Below, in pieces: positions 21,541 through 28,067 of a stretch of DNA of 28,067 nucleotides. The notes beneath the pieces were generated by a model. It was not told where the DNA came from. It saw only the letters and a list, made by a program, of their open reading frames with translations, and ran no database searches. Both the position numbers and the translations under genes were made by a program. Source of the DNA: an uncultured Opitutia bacterium (lineage in GTDB: Bacteria > Verrucomicrobiota > Verrucomicrobiia > Opitutales > Opitutaceae); NCBI GenBank assembly GCA_937952235.1, contig CALFZM010000347.1, positions 1 through 28,067 of the forward strand, written 5' to 3'. Positions within the stretch are counted from its first letter, which is position 1. The number at the start of each line of letters is the position of its first letter.

Positions 21541-23562
21541 GTGAGAACCAAAGTCACGCTCGTCCTCATCTTTCTCAACGTCGCGCTGTTCTTCTTCATC
21601 TTCAAGTTCGAGCGCCGCTGGCGCGTCAACGAGGAGCAGCTCGAGGCGCGGCGGCGCGTCTTCGGCCCCGAAGCCGCCGACATCCGCTTCCTCCAGGTGA
21701 AGAGCACCGCGGCCACCGGGTCGTTCACGCTCGTCCGCCAGCGCGACACGTGGTCGCTCACCGCGCCGATCGACTGGCCGGCCAACCCCCACGCCGCCAG
21801 CACGCTCGTCAACGAGCTGCAACTGCTCGAGCACGAGACTTCCTTCGCTGTCGCCGACCTGGGAAAAAACAACCTCTCGCTCGCCGACTACGGCCTCGAG
21901 CAGCCCAAGGTCACGGTCGAGTTCACCTCCCGCGACCCCGCCGCGCCCGGTCTCACCAGCCGTGCCAACACGGTGCTGCAGATCGGCGACATGACGAAGG
22001 ACGGCAAGCGGCTCTACGTCCTTTCCCCCGACCGGCAGCGCGTGCACATCGTCAACCGCAGCCTGCTCGACAGCCTCTCCCTGCCGCTCGAACAACTCCG
22101 CGCCGACACGCTGCTGACCATCCGGGTGTACGAGGCACGCTCGCTCAGCCTCGTCCAGACCGCGTCCGCCGAACCCGCGCGCGGCACCGCCCCGGGCGTG
22201 CGCGTGCGCATCCGCAAGGATGGCACGCGCTGGCGCTTCGAGTCGCCGCACACCGCGCTCGCGAGCAAGACCGCCGTCGAGCTGGCGATCAACAGCCTCA
22301 ACAGCCTCCGCGCGCGCGCGTTCCCGTCCCCCGCCCCCGCGCCGGCCACCTCGCCCCTCCTCCGGGTCACGCTCGAGGGCACCAACCGGCACGAGACGCT
22401 TTTCATCGGCGAACCGGTGCCGCCGCCCGCCGCCGCGGCGCCAGGCGCCGCACCTGCCCCGGGCGCTCCGGCGGCGGCGCCCGCCGCCGCCGAGACGGTC
22501 GAGCACTACGCGCAGCTCGAGGGCCGCAACACGGTCTTCACCCTCCCGATTCCGGTGTCGCTCCTGCACGACCTCCGCAACGCGCAGGAACGGCTCCGCG
22601 AGCGGCGCATCCTCGATTTCGACGCCACCGCGGTATCGAAGATCGACCTGGCGTCACCGATGCAGCCCAACCAGCCGCCGATCACGCTGCAGCGCCTCGA
22701 AGCGCCCGCCGGCCAGGCCGCCAGCGCGACGCCACCCTGGCAGGTGGTGCGTCGCGGCGAGGGTGCGCAGGGCCCGCAGACGCTGCCCGCCGACCGCGGC
22801 GCGGTGCAGCGGCTGCTCGAACAGCTCACGCTGCTCTCCGCCCGCACCTTCAAGAGCGACGCCCCGACCAGCGCCGACCTGGAGGACTGGGGCTTCAATC
22901 GTCCCCTGCGCGAAATCACGCTCTCGTTCGCCGGCAATACCCCTCCCCTCGTGCTGCGCATCGGCACCGACGCCAATCGCACCGCCTATTACGCGCGCGT
23001 CGGCACCGCGGCCGATCCCGGCACCTCGGTCTTCGAGATCGGCCCGGAGTTCGAGGCGGAACTGCAGCTCTCCCCCCTGGCGTGGCGCGACCGCGCCGTC
23101 ACGGATCCGCTGCCGGCGGGCGCGCGGCTCACGTCGCTGAAGCTCACGGATCTCGAGACGCGGCGCGTCATCTATGAGACGAGCTTCGATGCCGCCGGTG
23201 CGGCGGCGACCGCGCCGCGCGATCCGGCCGCCTTCGCGGCCCTCGTCGCGGCCCTCCGCTCCCCGCGGGCCCGGGCGTTCGTGCCGGGCGGCTATGCCGA
23301 CCGCGTGTCCGCCGCCGGCGACGACCGGCCCTGGCGCTACCAGCTCGACGTCGCGCTTGCGGTCCCGGGGCTGGGCGGCGTGGAACAGGCCGGCTCCCTC
23401 ACCTGGACGCTGACCGAGCGGCTCGGCGGCACCCAGCAGTTTGCGGGTTCGCGCGAACTCGACCTGATCTTCGCCCTGGAACAGCCGGTGGTCGACGCGC
23501 TCTGGACGCTGACCTACGGGGCCCGTGACCCGGGGGCGCCGCCGCGCGAACAAAACCGCTAG
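21541..23562 (+). CDS. DUF4340 domain protein
   Basis: A 673-aa protein with a GTG start and one N-terminal helix (TKVTLVLIFLNVALFFFIFK), so it is anchored with most of the chain outside. The DUF4340 pattern is seen twice. The first copy spans about residues 40-190 (GSFTLVRQRDTWSLTAPIDW, then LADYGLEQPKVTVEF and QIGDMTKDGKRLYV). The second spans about 390-540 (SADLEDWGFNRPLREITLSF and RIGTDANRTAYYARVG). They are separated by an Ala/Pro-rich stretch at about 293-319. DUF4340 proteins regularly follow a GldG-like gene, as here (43-bp gap). No function is established for the family. A C-rich leader without a Shine-Dalgarno sequence precedes the start codon. Confidence 0.85.
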   Translation: MRTKVTLVLIFLNVALFFFIFKFERRWRVNEEQLEARRRVFGPEAADIRFLQVKSTAATGSFTLVRQRDTWSLTAPIDWPANPHAASTLVNELQLLEHETSFAVADLGKNNLSLADYGLEQPKVTVEFTSRDPAAPGLTSRANTVLQIGDMTKDGKRLYVLSPDRQRVHIVNRSLLDSLSLPLEQLRADTLLTIRVYEARSLSLVQTASAEPARGTAPGVRVRIRKDGTRWRFESPHTALASKTAVELAINSLNSLRARAFPSPAPAPATSPLLRVTLEGTNRHETLFIGEPVPPPAAAAPGAAPAPGAPAAAPAAAETVEHYAQLEGRNTVFTLPIPVSLLHDLRNAQERLRERRILDFDATAVSKIDLASPMQPNQPPITLQRLEAPAGQAASATPPWQVVRRGEGAQGPQTLPADRGAVQRLLEQLTLLSARTFKSDAPTSADLEDWGFNRPLREITLSFAGNTPPLVLRIGTDANRTAYYARVGTAADPGTSVFEIGPEFEAELQLSPLAWRDRAVTDPLPAGARLTSLKLTDLETRRVIYETSFDAAGAAATAPRDPAAFAALVAALRSPRARAFVPGGYADRVSAAGDDRPWRYQLDVALAVPGLGGVEQAGSLTWTLTERLGGTQQFAGSRELDLIFALEQPVVDALWTLTYGARDPGAPPREQNR

Positions 23563-23633
23563 GCGCGGTGTCGTTGGTTCCGGCCCGCGACCCGCCATGT
23601 TCCGCCTGCCCTCCGCCTCCGCCACCTCCGCCC

Positions 23634-26432
23634 ATGCCGCGCTGGATTGAAGTTTCCTGGCGCGCCGTGCGGGCGGTGGCGGACGCCCTGTGGTCGTTCG
23701 TCGTCTGGACGATCTGGCTCGGCCTGGCGCTGCTGCTCGGCCTGCAGCTTTATATTCTCAACGTGAGCGAGCTCGAGCTGCCCGGCTTCGTCCTGCGGCA
23801 GCTCGAGCAGCGCGTCGCCGAATCCGGCCTGCGCGCCACGTTCAAGCGCACGCGCTTCGATCCGACCGGGCGCGTCCTGCTCGAGGACGTCGGGTTGTCC
23901 CCTGCCGGTTTCGAGGACCCGGTCCTCCGCGCCCGCTCGGTCTACCTGCGGCTCAACCTCTGGTGGCTCACGATGGGGCGGGTCGAGCTGCACGAGATCC
24001 AGCTTGCGGATGTCACCGTCGCCGTGCCTGCGATGCTCTCCGGCACCGGGCGCATGGAACCGCTCCTGACCGGCCTCCAGGCCACGCTCGAACCGGAGCG
24101 CCACGCGATCGAGATCCGCGCGTTCAGCGCGCGCGTCGGCCCCGCGGTCGTCACGGCGCACGGCCGGCTGGCCCTCCGGCCCCGGGGCGCGAAAGAGGCG
24201 CCCCCGGACCTGCCCGCGCTGGTCGCCGCGCACTTTCCCGAATGGTGCCGGCAGGCGATGGCTGCGTCGGCCCGCCTGCAGCAGCTCGAGGAACCCGCCG
24301 TGCACCTTGCGTTCGCCCCGTCCGCCGGCGGCGCCGCGGGCATTGCCGTCCAGGTGCTCGCGCGCAGCGTCCGGTGGGACGGGCCGGTGCCCGGCGAAGC
24401 CAGCGCGGTCCGCGCGCAGACGCGCTTCCTGCTCTTCGGCGAGGCGCCGCCCTCGGACCTCGAGGTCGCGGTGCGCCGCGTGGAGTTCCCGGGCGTCGCG
24501 ACCCTCGACGGCGTCGACGCGCGGGTGCAGGGCCGCCTCCGCCTCGACGGCAGCGGCTTCGACCTGCGGGAGGCCGTCGTCACGGTGGACCGGGCCGTGG
24601 CGTCCGGGATCGACGCCGGCACGCTCTCCGCGCGCGTGATCCCGCGCGGGTTGCCGCAGGTCGAGGCCTCGGTCGTGATGCGGCTGCTCGGAGCCCCGCT
24701 CGCAGTGCAGGCCGAGGCCGACCTCGGGGTGCGGCGGGCGCGCGCCGCGTTTGCCGGGGAGGTTTCGCCGCGGGTGCTCGACGTCGTGAGCGAACGGGTG
24801 AAAACCAACGTGCGCCGCTTCTACGATTTCACCTCGATCACCGTGGAGCGCGGCGAGGTCGTCCTGGACCGGGACTGGCGCTTCGAACGTCTGACGGCGC
24901 GGGTGCGGGTGCCGCGGATGTTGTCGTACGGCTTGGAGATGGAGGACGGCCGCACCCTGGTGGAGCTCACGCCCACGCGTTTTCATTCGCCGGAGGCCTT
25001 TGCCCGGATCGGGGAAAACTTCGCCCAGGGCTCCTACGACCACGACCTGCTCACGCATGCGCACCGGTTCCTGCTCGAGGGGCGCCTGCGCCCGCTGGAG
25101 ATCGCGCGCTGGTTCCGGCCGTGGTGGCGGGAATTCTTTTCCCAGCTCGAATTTCCACTCGGGCCGCCCGACGCCAGCATCGACCTGCGCGGCGTCTGGC
25201 GCGACGGCCGGCAGTCGAACATCTTCGTCTTCGCCGACACCACGCGCCCGATCGTGCGCGGCACCGAGCTCGACCGGGTGCGCACGCGGCTCTTCATCCG
25301 GCCGGGCTGGATCGACGGGCTCGAGCTGCTGGCCGCCCGCGACCAGGGCAACGCCCGCGGCACCTTCACGCACCGGATGGACCCCGACGGCGGCGGCTGG
25401 CGCACGGTGGACATCGCCTTCGATTCCACCCTGGAGCTCGACGTGGTGCGGCGCCTGCTCGACCCGATCGGCACGCGCGTGCTCGCGCCGTTCGAGGTCC
25501 ACGCGGCCCCCACGGTCCATATCGAGGGACGTTTCTCGAGCGCCGCGGAGGCCGGCGGCGCCAACGCCCGCCTGCAGCTCGAGGCCACGGTCCCGGGCGA
25601 GTTTCGGTTCCAGGGTTTCCCGCTGCACGACGTGGCGTTCACCGCGCGGCTGGACCGCGACGAACTGAAGCTCGACCGGATCGCGGGCCGGTTCGCCGGC
25701 GGCGCGATCGCCGGCAGCGCACGCGTGTGGGGCGTGGAGCAGGACCGGCGGGGGGGATTCGACGTCGCGCTCACGGACGCCAGTCTCGGACAGGTCGCGG
25801 CCGAGCTGAGCGCATTCGTCGCCGCACGGCAGGGCGTGCCCGACGCTCCGCCGGACAAATTCGTGCAGGAAAAGGCCAACGTCCGGCTCACGCTCTCGGC
25901 CTCCGCGCAAGGCCGCTACGACAACATCCTCAGCTACCGCGGAGACGGCAGCGCCCTCCTCGCCGGCGCGGGGCTCGGCGAAGTGCCGCTGCTCGGCACC
26001 CTGTCGGAGCTGCTCAAGTTCACGGCGCTGCGCTTCACGGAGGCGCGCACGAATTTCCGCCTGGAGGGTCCGAAGGTGGCCTTCCCGGAAGTCACGATCC
26101 GCGGCGCCAACGCCGCCATCGATGCGCACGGCACCTACGCCCTCGACACCCGCCAGCTCGACTTCAACGCGCGGCTGTTCCCCTTCCAGGACAGCGACAA
26201 CCTCCTCAAGACCGTGGTCGGTGCCGTGCTTTCCCCGCTCTCCAGCGCCTTCGAGGTGAAACTCGTCGGCACGCTGGGCAAGCCGCAGTGGTCCTTCGTC
26301 ATCGGTCCCACCAATCTCCTCCGCTCGCTTGCGCCGGGGGCGGAGTCCGGCTCCAAGCCCGGTGAACCCGCCCCCGCGGGGAGCGAGCGGGCGCCGTCCG
26401 CTCCCCCGGCGCCCGCCGCCCCGCCTCCGTAG
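23634..26432 (+). CDS. Large AsmA-like envelope protein
   Basis: A 932-aa protein with an N-terminal helix (ALWSFVVWTIWLGLALLLGL, about 19-38) and a long beta-rich chain, the pattern of AsmA/TamB/YhdP-type proteins. After the helix come LRATFKRTRFDPTGRVLLED and an N-terminal AsmA-like domain. An AsmA-like C-terminal region follows (AGAGLGEVPLLGTLSELLKF, then RGANAAIDAHGTYALDTRQL and SSAFEVKLVGTLGKPQW). The tail is Pro/Ala-rich. Members form periplasm-spanning hydrophobic grooves thought to carry phospholipids between membranes; this is inferred here. The ATG at 23634 is chosen because the upstream in-frame ATG gives a proline run. It is 71 bp after the DUF4340 gene, so it may be part of the same envelope operon. 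Confidence 0.82.
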   Translation: MPRWIEVSWRAVRAVADALWSFVVWTIWLGLALLLGLQLYILNVSELELPGFVLRQLEQRVAESGLRATFKRTRFDPTGRVLLEDVGLSPAGFEDPVLRARSVYLRLNLWWLTMGRVELHEIQLADVTVAVPAMLSGTGRMEPLLTGLQATLEPERHAIEIRAFSARVGPAVVTAHGRLALRPRGAKEAPPDLPALVAAHFPEWCRQAMAASARLQQLEEPAVHLAFAPSAGGAAGIAVQVLARSVRWDGPVPGEASAVRAQTRFLLFGEAPPSDLEVAVRRVEFPGVATLDGVDARVQGRLRLDGSGFDLREAVVTVDRAVASGIDAGTLSARVIPRGLPQVEASVVMRLLGAPLAVQAEADLGVRRARAAFAGEVSPRVLDVVSERVKTNVRRFYDFTSITVERGEVVLDRDWRFERLTARVRVPRMLSYGLEMEDGRTLVELTPTRFHSPEAFARIGENFAQGSYDHDLLTHAHRFLLEGRLRPLEIARWFRPWWREFFSQLEFPLGPPDASIDLRGVWRDGRQSNIFVFADTTRPIVRGTELDRVRTRLFIRPGWIDGLELLAARDQGNARGTFTHRMDPDGGGWRTVDIAFDSTLELDVVRRLLDPIGTRVLAPFEVHAAPTVHIEGRFSSAAEAGGANARLQLEATVPGEFRFQGFPLHDVAFTARLDRDELKLDRIAGRFAGGAIAGSARVWGVEQDRRGGFDVALTDASLGQVAAELSAFVAARQGVPDAPPDKFVQEKANVRLTLSASAQGRYDNILSYRGDGSALLAGAGLGEVPLLGTLSELLKFTALRFTEARTNFRLEGPKVAFPEVTIRGANAAIDAHGTYALDTRQLDFNARLFPFQDSDNLLKTVVGAVLSPLSSAFEVKLVGTLGKPQWSFVIGPTNLLRSLAPGAESGSKPGEPAPAGSERAPSAPPAPAAPPP

Positions 26433-26521
26433 GTAACGCTCCCCCGGCGCGCTCCGCGATTTCCGCCCGGGAACGGCGTTGATCCGCCGGCGTCCGGCTG
26501 CACGCTGGGGAGAAAGCCTCA

Positions 26522-28067
26522 ATGAGCGCGCGTCCCACCCCTTCGCCTCGCTCCGCACTCGCGCGCGCCTCGCTCGGGCTCGCGGCAGCGTTGCTGGCGA
26601 CCAGCCTCGCCCTGCTCTGGCTCGGCGCGTCCCCGCGCGCGGGCGCGCCCCGCTCCGGGCCGGAGCTGATTCTGCTCGGCGGAGCCGGCGTTGCTTTCCT
26701 CCTCGGACTCGGCGTGCCGGTGGCGTATCGCGTGCGGGAGGGTCGCCGCACCGCCGAAGCCGAGGCCGCGCTCCTGCGCCTCGAGAACGAGCGGCTGCGC
26801 GATGCGGAACGGCGGCTGGCGCTGGCCGAGGACCGGCTGCGGCTCGCCCTCGAGTCCACTCAGGTCGGGATCTTCGAGTGGAGCGTGCCCGTCGGTCACG
26901 TCTACTACAGTCCCGCTTTCTGGGCGATGCTCGGCTACGACCATGCCCGCATGCCTTCGACCTTCGAGGCCTGGCAGGCGCTGATTCATCCCGAGGACCT
27001 GCCCGCATGCCGGCGCCGGATCGAAGCGCAGCTCAAGGGTCTGGTGGCGTACATCGAACCCGAGTACCGCGTCCAGGCCCGCGACGGCGGCTGGCGCTGG
27101 GTGCACATGCGCGCGAAAGCGGTCGCGCTCGACCGCGAAGGCCGGCCCGTGCGGATCGTCGGCACCGTGCACGACCTGACCGCGCGCGTGGAGACCGAGG
27201 ATCAGCTCCGCCGGGCGAAAACGGAGGCGGATGCCGCCTCGCAGGCGAAGAGCGAATTCCTCGCCACCATGTCGCACGAGATCCGGACGCCGATGAACGG
27301 CGTGATCGGCATGACGAGCCTATTGCTGGACACGCCGCTCAACCCGGAGCAGCGCGACTTCGTGCACACCATCCGCACCTCGGGCGAGGCGCTGCTTGCG
27401 GTGATCAACGACATCCTGGACTTCTCCAAGATCGAGTCGGAGCGACTCGAGATCGAATCCGCCCCCTTCGAGCTCTCGCTCTGCCTCGAGGAGGCGCTTG
27501 ACCTGTTCGCGCTGACCGCTGCCTCGAAACGGATCGAGCTAGGCTACCACATCGCCGCCGACGTCCCCGGCGCGCTGCTCGGGGACGCCACGCGGCTGCG
27601 GCAGATCGTCGTCAACCTGGTGAACAACGCCGTGAAGTTCACCCCCGGCGGCAGCGTGTCGGTCGAGGTGCGCCGGCTGCCCGCGGGTCCCGCCCCCGAG
27701 GAAGGAATTCCCGCCGGGATGCCGGCCGCGGACCAGGTCCAGCTCGAGTTCACCGTGCGCGACACCGGCATCGGGATTCCCGCCGCCCGCCTCGAGCGGC
27801 TCTTCCAGCCTTTCACCCAGGGCGACGCCTCCACGACGCGGAAGTACGGCGGCACCGGCCTGGGCCTCGCGATCAGCCAGCGGCTCTGCCGCCTCATGGG
27901 CGGCACCATCCGGGCCGAGAGCGAACCCGGTCGCGGGACCGCGTTTGTCTTCACGATCCGGACGGCGGCGGCCTCGGGCACGAGCGATTCCGGCCTGTCG
28001 ATCACGCCCGCGCCGCTGCGTGGCGGCTGGGTGCTGTGCGTCGAGGACCACCCGGTGACGCAGGCCC
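26522..28067 (+). CDS. Hybrid sensor histidine kinase, cut by window end
   Basis: An open frame of 515 codons with no stop before the window ends. It starts at ATG 26522, preceded by GGGGAGA about 8 bp upstream, the only clear Shine-Dalgarno sequence in the window. Two helices (SLGLAAALLATSLALLWLGA at about 17-36 and LILLGGAGVAFLLGLGVPVA) anchor it. A coiled segment follows, then a PAS domain with PAC motif (about 105-225; YRVQARDGGWRWVHMRAKAV). The HisKA domain has MSHEIRTPMNG with His252. The ATPase domain has the N-box NLVNNAVKF, G1 DTGIGIP and G2 GGTGLGLAI. After a linker, GGWVLCVEDHPVTQA opens a receiver domain, making it a hybrid kinase. It begins 89 bp after the AsmA-like gene. The sensed signal is unknown. 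Confidence 0.95.
   Translation, partial: MSARPTPSPRSALARASLGLAAALLATSLALLWLGASPRAGAPRSGPELILLGGAGVAFLLGLGVPVAYRVREGRRTAEAEAALLRLENERLRDAERRLALAEDRLRLALESTQVGIFEWSVPVGHVYYSPAFWAMLGYDHARMPSTFEAWQALIHPEDLPACRRRIEAQLKGLVAYIEPEYRVQARDGGWRWVHMRAKAVALDREGRPVRIVGTVHDLTARVETEDQLRRAKTEADAASQAKSEFLATMSHEIRTPMNGVIGMTSLLLDTPLNPEQRDFVHTIRTSGEALLAVINDILDFSKIESERLEIESAPFELSLCLEEALDLFALTAASKRIELGYHIAADVPGALLGDATRLRQIVVNLVNNAVKFTPGGSVSVEVRRLPAGPAPEEGIPAGMPAADQVQLEFTVRDTGIGIPAARLERLFQPFTQGDASTTRKYGGTGLGLAISQRLCRLMGGTIRAESEPGRGTAFVFTIRTAAASGTSDSGLSITPAPLRGGWVLCVEDHPVTQA

Noticed and set aside
23559..27008. A 1149-codon minus-strand frame opposite the AsmA-like gene and the hybrid kinase.
   Set aside because: It overlaps two clear plus-strand genes and encodes no recognisable domain; it is a codon-bias shadow.

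Overview
The window is a high-GC bacterial chromosome segment. It most likely comes from the phylum Verrucomicrobiota, near Opitutaceae. The gene content supports this: a planctomycete/verrucomicrobial-type cytochrome c protein (PSCyt1-DUF1549-DUF1553) paired with a Tat-exported DUF1501 protein, a Tat-exported Gfo/Idh/MocA oxidoreductase, a Xanthomonas/Caulobacter-type TonB-dependent receptor, and a GldA/GldF/GldG-like ABC cluster with a DUF4340 protein. The placement is inferred from these families, because there is no rRNA or other marker in the window. I see no tRNA, rRNA, CRISPR array, transposase or phage gene.

Layout. 1-376: a tandem array of a 135-bp unit, cut by the left edge, whose core is a 76-bp double-hairpin REP-like element. 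602-4780 (+): PSCyt/DUF1549/DUF1553 protein and DUF1501 protein, an obvious two-gene unit. 5092-7883 (-): DoxX-like membrane protein, Gfo/Idh/MocA oxidoreductase and a discoidin-like secreted protein, ending in a clear terminator. 8079-8105: intrinsic terminator. 8173-8292: a single inverted copy of the REP-like element. 8320-11319 (-): TonB-dependent receptor. 11522-13443 (-): small conserved protein and a putative Na+/H+ antiporter with an inserted calcium-loop-like motif. 13684-16453 (-): two-component system, with a histidine kinase carrying a repeated beta-rich sensor region and a NarL-type regulator. 16659-16970 (-): small conserved protein, divergent from birA. 17042-28067 (+): birA, then ABC ATPase, ABC-2 permease, GldG-like protein, DUF4340 protein, a large AsmA-like protein and a hybrid histidine kinase cut by the right edge.

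How the genes may fit together. The left half (secreted cytochrome, DUF1501, exported dehydrogenase-like protein, discoidin fold, TonB receptor) looks like envelope and periplasmic handling of complex organic matter, probably glycans. That is inference; no glycoside hydrolase is present. The right half is a co-directional envelope cluster: an ABC complex with two large accessory proteins that have exported domains, followed by an AsmA-like protein of the kind linked to outer-membrane lipid homeostasis.

The most unusual signal is the REP-like element. Its two 27-nt arms are inverted repeats of each other and each arm also folds on itself. The arms differ at five positions, four of which are two compensated base pairs. 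A second general signal is that nearly every start codon follows a pyrimidine-rich leader without a Shine-Dalgarno sequence. Large open frames antisense to the genes are GC-driven shadows and are not annotated.
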